From positions 62,001-126,000 of the forward strand of contig NZ_LTAX01000007.1 in the NCBI RefSeq assembly GCF_001639745.1: DNA of 64,000 nucleotides. The letters run 5' to 3'. Shown in pieces: positions 1-9,272 of this stretch (position 1 is the stretch's first letter; each line of letters opens with the position of its first letter). Made by a program: the position numbers and the translations under genes. The notes under the pieces were generated by a model. The model saw only the letters and a program-made list of their open reading frames with translations, did no database searches and was not told the origin of the DNA. Source of the stretch: Marinomonas gallaica (GTDB lineage: Bacteria; Pseudomonadota; Gammaproteobacteria; Pseudomonadales; Marinomonadaceae).

Positions 1-10
1 TTACAGATGT

Positions 11-382
11 TTATTTTGTCGCATCGTCAATTTCATCTGCTGCAGCATCAGCACCATCTTCTACTGCGTCAACACTGTCATCCCATGCATCGCCTACAGC
101 GTCAGCACCGTCTTCAATAGCATCAGCGCTGTCATCATAAAGCTCTTCAGCTTTGTCTTGACCTTGTTCAAGTAAGCTAGACGCTTTTTCCTTACCCTGC
201 TCGATACGGAAATCAAAACATTGATCAGAAAAATCTTCACGCACTTTTGAATCTTCAATTTTTTGAATATTTGCTTGAGTACAGTTTTCTTGATTTACAG
301 TAGGCATTTTTTCACTGCATGCAGTTGTTAATGCAGCAACAGCCAATAAGCCTACGATGTATTTTGATTTGATAGTATCCAT
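11..382 (-). CDS. Small acidic lipoprotein
   Basis: Predicted lipoprotein of 123 residues, function unknown. The N-terminus has a basic start, a hydrophobic stretch (VGLLAVAAL) and a lipobox LTTAC with the lipidated Cys near residue 22, so it should be anchored in the membrane facing the periplasm. The C-terminal 45 residues are very acidic and contain two near-identical copies of DDSxDAxEDGADA, 18 residues apart, rich in Ala, Asp and Glu and probably helical. Two Cys remain in the mature part (near residues 34 and 55) and could form a disulfide. I do not recognise the family. It is monocistronic and transcribed toward the left edge of the window. Confidence 0.7.
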   Translation of the reverse strand: MDTIKSKYIVGLLAVAALTTACSEKMPTVNQENCTQANIQKIEDSKVREDFSDQCFDFRIEQGKEKASSLLEQGQDKAEELYDDSADAIEDGADAVGDAWDDSVDAVEDGADAAADEIDDATK

Positions 383-693
383 GATGCTTCCCTCTATTTA
401 TTCGTCAGGTGAATGTTCATTAATTAGTACTTAATAGAGTTACGTCCTATAACTGAATTAAACGCTTTAGTGTTGAAATTAAAAACCAAACATCTGATTG
501 AGTGTTTGAATATTGATAACTTTTAAATGCTATATCCTGTAGCTGGTTTGTATTGTTATTTTTAACAGCAGTATTATCAATTCAAGTTTTTGTAAACATT
601 ATTATTTTGGTACTTCTTTCTTCTTTTATAAACAGTGCGCTCTGAATGTAAAGATGCCCGTGTAGCAGGGCATAGCGCTTTGTTTTTGGCAAT
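383..693. other. Non-coding gap
   Basis: About 310 bases, AT-rich, between the acidic lipoprotein and the terminator of the hydrolase gene. It should hold the lipoprotein promoter. I see no convincing gene; short frames here have no ribosome binding site and no recognisable product. Confidence 0.5.
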
Positions 694-718
694 AAAAAGC
701 CCCATTAAAGGGGCTTTT
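694..718 (-). terminator. Rho-independent terminator of the dienelactone hydrolase gene
   Basis: Inverted repeat AAAAGCCCC / GGGGCTTTT around a short loop, with a T-run on the minus strand. It lies about 20 bases past the stop of the minus-strand hydrolase gene. Confidence 0.8.
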
Positions 719-737
719 AGAAAATACTCTTTACACT

Positions 738-1472
738 TTATAAAGTGCGACGAAATTGATCGATGGCCATTTTGTAACAATACAAGGCTAATTCGGCATC
801 ATAGCGATCACCTTCATCGCGCATAAACGCATGTTGTGCGTTCAATTCATGCCAAGAAAAGTGTCGTTCAGTTTCCGTAAGCTGTTGATATATTTTCTGT
901 CTGCCTTCTGTAGGCACATGAGGGTCTTGTTTACCCCACACCATTGTCAATTCTCCTTGTATATCACCAGCGCGGCTAAAACTGTCATTTCCGTCTTGGC
1001 ATGGCAGAGCATTAGAGTGGATGTCGGTAGCGTAAAGGCAATAAGTCGATAGAATACGTTCGTTTAACGCGGCGCGGAAGGCAAGGTGACCGCCAATGCA
1101 AACCCCCATCGCAGCAAAGGTTCCCGTGCAATAACTCTGCTGTTCAAAGTAAGCAATCATTGCGTTTGTGTCGCTATCGTGATGTTCAAGAGGTTTGGTG
1201 AATTTATCGTTATTCCCTTTATCCTTTCCAACGTCATCATAAGCAAGAACCGTCCCGATAGGATTTAACTCGTGAAACACTTCTGGAACCACCACGGCAA
1301 AACCGTGCCCTGCTAGAATGCGTGCAGAGCGTTCAATAGGCGCTGTGATTTGAAAAATTTCAGAATAAAACAGGATACAAGGAAAGGTTCCCGATGCTTG
1401 CGGGCGGTATACATGACAACGCATGGTGCCAGTTGCTGTGTCTAAATCAACAATGTCTGTTTGGATAATCAT
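738..1472 (-). CDS. Dienelactone hydrolase family protein
   Basis: Alpha/beta hydrolase of the dienelactone hydrolase family, 244 residues, the usual length. The nucleophile elbow GVCIGG has Cys in place of the usual Ser of alpha/beta hydrolases, which is the family hallmark. A WGKQDPHVP segment supplies the acid residue and HAFMRD near the C-terminus supplies the His, completing a Cys-Asp-His triad. The family hydrolyses lactones and other small esters in the cytoplasm, and most chromosomal members have no known substrate. The gene stands alone, ends at a strong hairpin, and has a weak ribosome binding site. Confidence 0.85.
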   Translation of the reverse strand: MIIQTDIVDLDTATGTMRCHVYRPQASGTFPCILFYSEIFQITAPIERSARILAGHGFAVVVPEVFHELNPIGTVLAYDDVGKDKGNNDKFTKPLEHHDSDTNAMIAYFEQQSYCTGTFAAMGVCIGGHLAFRAALNERILSTYCLYATDIHSNALPCQDGNDSFSRAGDIQGELTMVWGKQDPHVPTEGRQKIYQQLTETERHFSWHELNAQHAFMRDEGDRYDAELALYCYKMAIDQFRRTL

Positions 1473-1635
1473 AAGGTCTCATTGAGCAAGAGGGAAACGC
1501 TAAGATAATAGAGGATAGCCATGCACATGAGTAGCCTAGTTTCATTGTGTCTCTATAACTTGCACGGATTATTCAACAATTCGCCCACATTAGTTGCTAA
1601 TGTATAAACTTATCTCTTAAGAAATGGAGTCGGGT

Positions 1636-2100
1636 ATGTTTATGAAAAAAGGCTTAAGTCTGTGTGCCTCGGCGATATTGCTGACCGCTTGTGCGTCAGG
1701 ATCACACGTTGTTACTGGCACCCAGCGCGCAGCGATTGATGTGGAGGTGGTAAAGGTTTATTCCGAAGCGCCCAAGACCGAATACGAGGTTGTAGGAAGC
1801 ATTGAAGCTTCTAGCTCTCGTGGAATGACACAACAAGGGCGCATGGATTCGGCGATCGAGGCTTTAAAAGAAGAAGCCGCAGAAATAGGTGCGAATGGCA
1901 TTATTGTTAGCAACTTCCCAAATCACAGTGGTGGTATTTCCACGCAAGTCTCGACAGGCATTTCAGGTGGTTCACGAGGTTTTTCATCTGGATTAGGGAC
2001 TGGGATCACAATTCATCCTGCAGCCGTAAAAGGTACAGCCGTTTACGTTTTTGATGTAGCCGAATTACCATCTATTAAAAATCCGACTTTAACTCAATAA
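1636..2100 (+). CDS. Putative lipoprotein, possibly YbjQ/RcsF-like fold
   Basis: Predicted lipoprotein of about 154 residues, function unknown. The GGAG at 1626-1629 sits 6 bases before the ATG at 1636, so I chose that start; an ATG at 1624 overlaps the Shine-Dalgarno itself. The signal peptide ends in lipobox LLTAC. The mature part has EYEVVGSIEA followed by a helix ending in GANGIIV, a pattern seen in YbjQ- and RcsF-like small domains; this family link is tentative. A Gly/Ser-rich loop (GGSRGFSSGLG) precedes the C-terminal strand. Its last 26 bases overlap the 3' end of the convergent ABC ATPase gene. Confidence 0.65.
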   Translation: MFMKKGLSLCASAILLTACASGSHVVTGTQRAAIDVEVVKVYSEAPKTEYEVVGSIEASSSRGMTQQGRMDSAIEALKEEAAEIGANGIIVSNFPNHSGGISTQVSTGISGGSRGFSSGLGTGITIHPAAVKGTAVYVFDVAELPSIKNPTLTQ

Positions 2101-2710
2101 TTCTATTTCCAAGCGCGTTAGCGTCATCCACGTCATGGGTAACTAATATAGCTGGGATGTTGGCTTCTTTTATACATTGGTCAACTAATGAACGCATTTC
2201 TTGGCGTAGCGTTTGGTCAAGTTTGCTAAACGGTTCGTCGAGTAAGAGTGCTCTAGGGTTGGATAACAGGGTTCTAAGTAATGCCAACCTAGCCTGTTGG
2301 CCGCCAGACAATTCCTGAGGTAAGCGATGACCATAACCAGGCAAGCCAATATCGTTCAGTTTCGCTTTGACGATCTGTCTGCGCTCTGTTTTAGCTACTT
2401 TTTGATCCAATGCAAACAGTAGGTTTTCTTCTACGGTCATGTGTGGAAACAATAATGGGCTCTGTTGGAGTAGACCTAAGTGACGTTGTTCGGCAGATAG
2501 GTGATCAATCCGGCTGTTTTGTAACCATACTTCGCCACGACCCGTTAACGCTTTAGGCAAAGTGCCTGACACATAGCCCAGTAAGCTGGATTTACCGATC
2601 CCGCTAGGCCCCATCAATACCAAACACTCTCCTTGGTTGACGGTTTCGCTTAAGGCGTCTATTAAGACTCCGTTTGGACTTTCAATGAATACAGACTGTA
2701 ATGTCAGCAT
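2075..2710 (-). CDS. ynjD: ABC transporter ATP-binding protein, YnjD type
   Basis: ATPase of a binding-protein-dependent importer, about 211 residues. Visible motifs in order are Walker A (GPSGIGKSS), Q-loop (LLQQSPLLFPHMT), signature (LSGGQQARLALLR), Walker B (ALLLDEPFSKLD) and switch His (LVTHD). I start at the ATG ending at 2710 because the ABC fold begins there and AGAGAG lies just upstream; the longer open frame adds 38 residues unlike any ATPase. The start overlaps the permease stop by 7 bases, so the two are translationally coupled. With the next two genes it matches the ynjBCD arrangement. The substrate is unknown; relatives include thiamine, iron and polyamine importers. Confidence 0.85.
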   Translation of the reverse strand: MLTLQSVFIESPNGVLIDALSETVNQGECLVLMGPSGIGKSSLLGYVSGTLPKALTGRGEVWLQNSRIDHLSAEQRHLGLLQQSPLLFPHMTVEENLLFALDQKVAKTERRQIVKAKLNDIGLPGYGHRLPQELSGGQQARLALLRTLLSNPRALLLDEPFSKLDQTLRQEMRSLVDQCIKEANIPAILVTHDVDDANALGNRIIELKSDF

Positions 2711-4395
2711 AGAGCTCTCTTTAACGTAAGGCGCCACAAGGTCCAATAGCGCGGCAACAGGGTGGCCATATAAAAGCACAGTAGTGGTAAGATCGCTTGC
2801 GCCAGTGCCAACACACTGACCCATTTTCGATTGCCTGACGAGGCTCTTGCTACCGCTTCCGTTGTGAGGGTATTAATACGGCCTTCACCTGCAATCAGTG
2901 TGGGTAAATACTGCGCCATACTAACGGAAAAACCAATGGCGAGCGCTGCCCCAATTGGCGCTTTTAATAAAGCGAGTTTAACTTGCCAGAAATTTCTTAC
3001 GGGTGTTGTTCTAAGACGATTGGCTTGCTCTAAATAGCCTTGATCAAACGCCAAATAGGGAGCTTTTAAAGTCAGATAGACATAGGGCAAGGTATATAAT
3101 GTGTGCAGCCCAAGCACGCTCCACCACGTGCCATTCCAGTCCAAATACAGCAATCCAACTTGGATGCCAAACAACAGCGTTATCTGTGGCAACAGAATCG
3201 CGCTAAAGACAATGATGACTGCGAGCTTTTGCTTTGGTCGAAGTCGTTCACATTCTAATAAAACCAGCGCCAAGCCAAGACTGATTATACTGCAGCAAAA
3301 GCCTAGAGAGAATGATTGAGTGCTTAATTCAATCAAATTTTGACCCGCGCGAAAGACGTTATCCAGAGTGAAGCTGCTGGGCCAGTTGTCTGGAAAGCGC
3401 CAACGACGTGTGAAGGCCCATAACGGCAAAACGAAAAGTGCCAGTATTGTTAAAGATAAAATAACCAGAGCGCCTAGCATTCCGGCAAGTGTCGCCCAGC
3501 GTAACGATGATCGGCGTTGACCTAACAAGCTCAAACGTTTTCTGAGCAAACCACAGCACCGTGCGCTTAATAACCAGATTGCAATACATACAGCAACACT
3601 GAATGCCAAGATCATGGCCGCAGCACTCGCTTGGCCGCGTAAACTTAGCGATGGATCATTAAACCAGCGCAACAAAGTAACCGCGAGAGTTGAGGGTGTG
3701 TTGGGCCCTATAATCGTCGCGACATCAACGACGGTTAGGTTAAACGCTAACACCATAAATACTGGCAAGCGCACCAGTTTGAACAGCTGTGGCAGCAGTG
3801 TGAAATGCCACGCGGTGATCGGGTCGTAACCTAATAAACGTGTGGTGAGTAAGGTTTTGTTAGGTTGCAGTTGTGATAGCGCCGCTGCCATAGCAAACAC
3901 CAGATAAGGCGTTTCTTTTATGACCAAGGCAATGATAAGAGTAATGCCCTCTGGATCCTGCACTGTCAGCCAGTTTGGTGGTCTGTCAAATTGTGTCAGC
4001 CAAGGGCTGATCATGCGAACCAACCAACCTGATGGCGACAAAACAAACAGAGCGCCAATCGTAATGGCGGCGTGCGGAATGGCTAAAATGGGGGTGATGG
4101 TGCTTTGTAAGCGTTGAAACCATCGTGTTTGATAAGTGCAGACCACTAAGCTGCTAGCAAACCAGTAGGACAGCAAGGTTGCCAGTAGCCCAGTGAAAAC
4201 ACTTAGCTTTAAACCTGACCAAAATTCTGGCTGGTTTAAAAGCTCATGCCAGTGAACTAGGCTAAATTGTGATGAGCCTAGTGCTGGGTCAATGCCAAAA
4301 CTGGGCAGTAAAACGCCCAATAGACCAAGTAAAAGAGGGAGACACAATCCCCCTATGATCACCCAATATAGCCACTGATTCGCACGATGTCCCAT
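2704..4395 (-). CDS. ynjC: ABC transporter permease, fused two-domain YnjC type
   Basis: Inner-membrane permease of 563 residues made of two fused permease units, with about a dozen hydrophobic segments in two sets. The first unit starts with WVIIGGLCLPLLLGLLGVL; the second begins near residue 300 with a long hydrophobic stretch (ALVILSLTILALFVLPLW). EAA-like loops contacting the ATPase are seen around residues 180-200 and near LEQANRLRTTPV in the second half. E. coli YnjC is a similar fused permease, a little shorter. It lies 19 bases after the binding-protein gene and overlaps the ATPase gene. The substrate cannot be read from the sequence. Confidence 0.85.
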   Translation of the reverse strand: MGHRANQWLYWVIIGGLCLPLLLGLLGVLLPSFGIDPALGSSQFSLVHWHELLNQPEFWSGLKLSVFTGLLATLLSYWFASSLVVCTYQTRWFQRLQSTITPILAIPHAAITIGALFVLSPSGWLVRMISPWLTQFDRPPNWLTVQDPEGITLIIALVIKETPYLVFAMAAALSQLQPNKTLLTTRLLGYDPITAWHFTLLPQLFKLVRLPVFMVLAFNLTVVDVATIIGPNTPSTLAVTLLRWFNDPSLSLRGQASAAAMILAFSVAVCIAIWLLSARCCGLLRKRLSLLGQRRSSLRWATLAGMLGALVILSLTILALFVLPLWAFTRRWRFPDNWPSSFTLDNVFRAGQNLIELSTQSFSLGFCCSIISLGLALVLLECERLRPKQKLAVIIVFSAILLPQITLLFGIQVGLLYLDWNGTWWSVLGLHTLYTLPYVYLTLKAPYLAFDQGYLEQANRLRTTPVRNFWQVKLALLKAPIGAALAIGFSVSMAQYLPTLIAGEGRINTLTTEAVARASSGNRKWVSVLALAQAILPLLCFYMATLLPRYWTLWRLTLKRALC

Positions 4396-4414
4396 ACAGA
4401 CCTATCAATCATCA

Positions 4415-5635
4415 TTACTGTGCATAGCGTGAACGCCACTCCGTTTCTAGCGCTTCCATCCAAGAGCTGTGCGGCTCAGGTAGGGTAGTGCCAAGCTCAT
4501 CTAAGCTCAGCGTCGCAACGCCCTTAGGTAACGCATCAAAGGCGGCTTGTTGAGCCGGAGCGAGCTTCTGATAATCGAGTACCGTTAAGTCGCCCCAGAC
4601 CGTCGGGTTTTGTTTATGCGCTTGCGCTTGAGGCGACAATAAAAAGTTGGCCACGACCTGTGCGCCCGCTTTAGCAGTGCTGTTATAAGGTATTGCCACG
4701 AAATGAGTATTACCAATGGTGCCAAATTTAAAGACGTACGAACGCACGGTGTCCGGTAAATTACCTTGGTCGATTTGAACCGATGCAGCGGATACATCAA
4801 AACTTAATGCTATGTCAATTTCACGGTCATCCAGTAAACGCATCATTTCTTGACTGTTGGCAGGGAATGCTGCCCCGCGTCGCCATGCCACAGGATGCAA
4901 TTTATCTAAAAAACGCCAAAGAGGGGCCGTTACTTGGTCAAAATCCACTTCAGAAACCGGTTTAAGCAATAAGACAGGGTTGCTTGTCAGCTCGTGCAGT
5001 GCTTGTTTTAAAAAAGTAGACCCCAAAAACTGTGGGGGCTCTGGGTAAGTGATGCGACCAGGGTATTTTTCTGCATAAGCCAAGAGTTCGCGCATTGATC
5101 GCGGCGGCTCGTCCAACGTCGCGGTATCGTACATGAAAATAACTTGTGCCATGCCCCAAGGTGATTCCATTCCTTCCACTGGCGTACCGAAATCTTGCGA
5201 TAAGCTCTGGCGGGCCTCTGGGTTTACATAGGCTGCGTAATTGGGTAAATCGTTCGAAAATGGTCCATATAGAAGCCCATTTTCTTTCATGGCGCGGAAA
5301 TTTTCACCGTTGAGCCAGATCAAATCCACCGAACCATCGGAATCTTTGCCTGCGGTTTTCTCAGCTAAAACACGACTAACCGAATTGGCCGCATCATGGA
5401 TACGAACATGCTTGAGCTCGACCTGATACTCACTTTCAACGTGATCGGCGACCCAATCAATGTAAGCGTTAATGTTTTCTGCACCCCCCCAAGCATTCCA
5501 ATAAACAGTTTGGCCTTTGGCTTGCTCGAGCGTTTTATTCCACTCACTGTTGTCGGTTTGCGCGATTGAAAAGAGGGATGTGCTCAACCCCATCGCTAAA
5601 ATACAGGCCGAATAGAGGCTATTCAGTGGCTTCAT
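4415..5635 (-). CDS. ynjB: ABC transporter substrate-binding protein, YnjB type
   Basis: Periplasmic solute-binding protein of 406 residues and first gene of the ynjBCD-like operon. A cleavable signal peptide ends near SIAQ-TDN. The mature protein opens with VYWNAWGGAENINAYIDWV, the stretch that characterises YnjB; WNAWGG and the later LIWLNGENF are typical of this extracellular-binding-protein class. The length is close to E. coli YnjB (about 388). The substrate is unknown; class relatives bind thiamine, iron or polyamines. An upstream gap of about 160 bases to a divergent gene should hold both promoters. Confidence 0.85.
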   Translation of the reverse strand: MKPLNSLYSACILAMGLSTSLFSIAQTDNSEWNKTLEQAKGQTVYWNAWGGAENINAYIDWVADHVESEYQVELKHVRIHDAANSVSRVLAEKTAGKDSDGSVDLIWLNGENFRAMKENGLLYGPFSNDLPNYAAYVNPEARQSLSQDFGTPVEGMESPWGMAQVIFMYDTATLDEPPRSMRELLAYAEKYPGRITYPEPPQFLGSTFLKQALHELTSNPVLLLKPVSEVDFDQVTAPLWRFLDKLHPVAWRRGAAFPANSQEMMRLLDDREIDIALSFDVSAASVQIDQGNLPDTVRSYVFKFGTIGNTHFVAIPYNSTAKAGAQVVANFLLSPQAQAHKQNPTVWGDLTVLDYQKLAPAQQAAFDALPKGVATLSLDELGTTLPEPHSSWMEALETEWRSRYAQ

Positions 5636-5798
5636 TTAAGGCTCCTTAACGGTTTATCTTAATCCTTTAGACGTACAAAAAGGTGTTTTCTTACAAGGAT
5701 TTATTTTTTATTCGATAGCGCTTTAGCGTACCATGACGTCCTAAAAGTAATCATCTGATTTTGCTTTTTTCAGAGACCTGATGAAAGGATGAAAGAGT

Positions 5799-6941
5799 AT
5801 GAGCCATCAAGTGTTTTCTCACACACTGCCCAGTGCGACGCCGGGCACTCAGAGAGTGGTCAAAGCGCATCACTTTGGTGAACTTGGATCACGTCCGAAA
5901 ATATATCTTCAAGCGGGACTTCATGCAGATGAATGGCCAGGCTTTTTAGTGCTCAACACCTTAATCAAAAAACTGATAAAAGCCGATGAAAAGGGTCTAA
6001 TTAAAGGGGAAATTATCATTGTGCCGGTGGCGAATCCAATTGGTCTTGGGCAAAATTTTCATGGCTATATCCCCGGACGTTTTGCTTTTTCAGACGGTGG
6101 GGGAAATTTCAACCGTAATTGGCCCCAATTGGGTGACAAGGTGGAGCGTCGAATTCACGAGCAAGTCACCGGTGATATTGATCAAAATATTGATTTAGTG
6201 CGTCAAGCAATTCGACAAGAGTTAATGGCTTTGCCTGAAAATAGTGAATTACAAGGGCTGCGTAAAACCTTATTGGCGCTGTCCATGGATGCTGATGAAG
6301 TGATTGATCTGCATTGTTCTGGCGAGGCGTGTATGCATGCTTATGTCGCGCAAGAGTTTGAAGCCTATTTCACGCCTTTATTAGGGCTAATGGGTGCCGA
6401 CGTTGCCTTGTCAGAGCTTGAGACCGGCGCGCATTCTTTCGATGAAACCAATGCCAGTGTTTGGCGACATTTAAAAACGCATTATGCACATTTAATGCCT
6501 TGGGGATGCCGATCATTAACACTAGAGCTTCGTGGTGAAAACGATATATCTCGCGACTTTGCTGAACAAGATGCCAGTGCCTTAATGAAGTATTTCATTC
6601 ATCGCCAAGTGGTTGAGGGGAAAGCGCCTAAGATAGACAGCCGTCAAGTCACGTTTTATCCGCTCGATGCGATGGATTTAGTCAAGGCGCCAGTAGCGGG
6701 TATCGCGTGCTTTAATAAGTCGTTAGGTGAGGCTGTTGAGGCTGGCGAAGTGATTGGTGAAGTAGTGGATTTGATGGCCGATGACGTGATGCAAAGTGCC
6801 TATCCATTGATAGCCCGAGCGGACGGAGTGTTCTTTGCTCGTTTTCAGCGACGCTTAGTCGTATGCGGTGAATCGATTGCTAAAATCGCCGGACGTGAGC
6901 ATTTAGCGTTCCGCGAAATTGGTCATTTGTTTGAAGATTAA
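5799..6941 (+). CDS. Succinylglutamate desuccinylase/aspartoacylase family protein
   Basis: Zinc-dependent deacylase of the M14-type AstE/AspA family, 380 residues. Zinc ligands are visible as HADE (His42, Glu45) and in VIDLHCSGE (His near 171). ELRGEND near residue 247 carries the likely catalytic Glu. A C-terminal all-beta domain (about 290-380) resembles a lipoyl-like cap. The family removes acyl groups from amino acids; the substrate here is not evident, and the absence of ast genes nearby argues against the arginine succinyltransferase pathway. It is divergent from ynjB and may be an independent unit or share a promoter region with it. Confidence 0.8.
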   Translation: MSHQVFSHTLPSATPGTQRVVKAHHFGELGSRPKIYLQAGLHADEWPGFLVLNTLIKKLIKADEKGLIKGEIIIVPVANPIGLGQNFHGYIPGRFAFSDGGGNFNRNWPQLGDKVERRIHEQVTGDIDQNIDLVRQAIRQELMALPENSELQGLRKTLLALSMDADEVIDLHCSGEACMHAYVAQEFEAYFTPLLGLMGADVALSELETGAHSFDETNASVWRHLKTHYAHLMPWGCRSLTLELRGENDISRDFAEQDASALMKYFIHRQVVEGKAPKIDSRQVTFYPLDAMDLVKAPVAGIACFNKSLGEAVEAGEVIGEVVDLMADDVMQSAYPLIARADGVFFARFQRRLVVCGESIAKIAGREHLAFREIGHLFED

Positions 6942-6960
6942 ATAACGTCACAGATAGTAG

Positions 6961-9261
6961 GTGAACGTGAGCGAATATTCCTATACCGCAGAGCAGAATG
7001 CGGTCATACAACACGACTTAACTCGTCATGCCAAAGTGATTGCGGTGGCAGGCGCCGGAAAAAGTACAACTTTGATTGCTCGCATTACGCATTTGCTTGA
7101 GCAAGGTGTTGCCGCCGATAAAATTGGCGTGTTTATGTTTAATAAAAGCGCTCAAGAAGAATTTAATGGACGCTTGGCCAAAGCGCTTGCGCCATTTGGC
7201 TCGGCGCGTGTTCCCAATGTCATGACCTTCCATGCGTTCGGCATGCGTTTAAGCCGCCGCTTAGAGCAGCGTCAATTATTACCCGCCGCCAAGCTTGTGA
7301 CCGATGAGTTCTCTTTGGTAAAACTGATTCGTGAAGCGCGTCACCGCTTAATGCGCGAAAACATCGAGTTAGAGCTGCATGATGAGCGTGATTGGTTGGA
7401 AGACTTCCTGCTATTTATTGATCAAGTGAAAGCGGCCAGTATTACAGCACAAGAAGTATTTGAAAATGGCAGTTGGTCAAAAGAGTGCCATCATTTTGTG
7501 GCACTCTATGATCAACTGGAGAGTCTGAGGAAGCAGTCTAATCTACGTTTTTTTGCTGATCTATTGGCGGACCCATTTCAATTGATTCAGTACGCCGACT
7601 CTGAGCAACAGCATTTTATTCAGACCATGGCACCAGAGTATGACTACCTTCTGATAGATGAATTTCAAGACATCAATCCTTGTCAGTACGAGTTGCTTAA
7701 AGCGCTTTATCAAGACCGCGCTCAGTGGATGATTGTCGGCGATGTACAGCAATGTATTTACGAATGGCGCGGCGCTTCGCCAGATATTATGGCACGTCAG
7801 TTTGACACTGATTTTGTGACGGTTGATACCTATCCATTAGCTTGTAGTTTTCGTTTTGGTCACAGTATCGGCATGATGGCGACCTGTGTGGTGTCACAGA
7901 ATAATGTACAACAGCTCGTATTAGGACACGGAGCACAAACCGAAGTGGATTTTGCTCGTTCGGATTTGCCTGGACGAGCGCTATTAGGTGAGTTGAAAAA
8001 TTGGCATGCGCAGGGCGGTGATTTAGAAAGCTGCGCTGTGTTGGTGCGACTGTATAGTGATATGGTGCCTGTGCAGTTAGCACTGATGCACAAAGCTGTA
8101 CCGTATCAACTTCACGGTGATTCCCCATTACTGGAAAATCGCCAGATTCGGATGCTGATGGCGTATTTATCCGTGATGGCAGGAGGCTTGCAAGATACTT
8201 CGCTGTTTTATGATAAAGCGGATGTTGAGTACTTGGTGACCGTGCCGAATGCGACGAGTGGGGCTCAGGACCGAAACCGATTGTTGACTCAAGCAAGGCA
8301 AAGTCCTCACTTAATTCCTGAGCTTTTAGAACGCTTAGCTGATCAAACAGAGGGCTGGAAAGGCAAGAAAATCGCCGACCGAGCGGATTGGCTGCGCAGC
8401 TTGAGTTTATACAAAAATGATCCTGCCCAAGGGTTATTGCAAACCATCGATAAGTTAGGCATTTATCGTTACTTTGAACACACCAGCAGCAAAGACATTC
8501 AAACCCAAGAAAAGATCGCTACCTGCGAGTCTTTTCTGAGTTATGTGCGTGGCATGGCTAGCGATGCTGGATCGATTATCGCACAATTGGTCAAGCTTAA
8601 TGAGCAGGACCAACAACACACGCATGGCGTACATCTGATGACCATACATAAGTCGAAAGGCTTGGAATTTGATCTGGTGATGATGTCTGGATTGCAGGAA
8701 GGCCGATTTCCCTATTATGACGACGATTTAAGCAGCATTGATCGTCAAGCAGCGGCTGAAATGCAAGCTGAGCGGCGTCTATTTTACGTGGCGATGACGC
8801 GCGCGCGCAAACGATTGGTATTTTTAGAAAGTCCCGCGGGTGAAGACGTTCGTCGCTTAAGCAGTGGTGGTTTGATTGGCGGGGCAGCCCGATCTGGTAG
8901 TATGAGTCGTTTTATTTATGAAGCTCAGCCAGTGCCCATACAAAAAATGAGTTTGCATTGGCATGATAAAATGCCATTAGAGTTATCGGCTGACTTAGAT
9001 GACGTTCTACACACGTATCTTGCCGAGTTGGGTGATGATGCCCCCAATGTGACATTTAAACAGTCTAAAACAGCTGTAAAAGGTGCATTAAAAGCCGGAG
9101 ATAAAGTGCGTCACGAACAATACGGTCAAGGGGTAATCGTACGCCAAGAAGACACAGGCAAAAAGATGATCTATGTCGACTTCGCAGAAGAAGGCTTAAA
9201 GCGCTTTAATCCCAAGCATACACGGCTAGTAAGGCTGGCCAGTCGTAATAATGAAGCATAA
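6961..9261 (+). CDS. UvrD/Rep-family ATP-dependent DNA helicase
   Basis: Superfamily 1A helicase of 766 residues. Motif I is VAGAGKST (near residue 30), motif II is LLIDEFQD (Asp-Glu near 230), motif III is in VGDVQQCIYEWRGA, motif V is MTIHKSKGLEFD and motif VI is FYVAMTRARKRL. The last 50 residues form a small beta domain (GDKVRHEQYGQGVI) like the C-terminal RNA-polymerase-binding domain of PcrA/UvrD. It is longer than UvrD (about 720) and not obviously Rep or UvrD itself. The start is GTG at 6961 or 6967; an AGGTGA at 6959 fits the later one loosely. It probably acts in repair or fork restart. Confidence 0.85.
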   Translation: MNVSEYSYTAEQNAVIQHDLTRHAKVIAVAGAGKSTTLIARITHLLEQGVAADKIGVFMFNKSAQEEFNGRLAKALAPFGSARVPNVMTFHAFGMRLSRRLEQRQLLPAAKLVTDEFSLVKLIREARHRLMRENIELELHDERDWLEDFLLFIDQVKAASITAQEVFENGSWSKECHHFVALYDQLESLRKQSNLRFFADLLADPFQLIQYADSEQQHFIQTMAPEYDYLLIDEFQDINPCQYELLKALYQDRAQWMIVGDVQQCIYEWRGASPDIMARQFDTDFVTVDTYPLACSFRFGHSIGMMATCVVSQNNVQQLVLGHGAQTEVDFARSDLPGRALLGELKNWHAQGGDLESCAVLVRLYSDMVPVQLALMHKAVPYQLHGDSPLLENRQIRMLMAYLSVMAGGLQDTSLFYDKADVEYLVTVPNATSGAQDRNRLLTQARQSPHLIPELLERLADQTEGWKGKKIADRADWLRSLSLYKNDPAQGLLQTIDKLGIYRYFEHTSSKDIQTQEKIATCESFLSYVRGMASDAGSIIAQLVKLNEQDQQHTHGVHLMTIHKSKGLEFDLVMMSGLQEGRFPYYDDDLSSIDRQAAAEMQAERRLFYVAMTRARKRLVFLESPAGEDVRRLSSGGLIGGAARSGSMSRFIYEAQPVPIQKMSLHWHDKMPLELSADLDDVLHTYLAELGDDAPNVTFKQSKTAVKGALKAGDKVRHEQYGQGVIVRQEDTGKKMIYVDFAEEGLKRFNPKHTRLVRLASRNNEA

Positions 9262-9272
9262 CCGGAGTGAAC

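Noticed and set aside
7787..8296. 169-codon minus-strand frame
   Set aside because: It lies entirely inside the helicase gene, whose motifs are intact, and has no recognisable domain or ribosome binding site.
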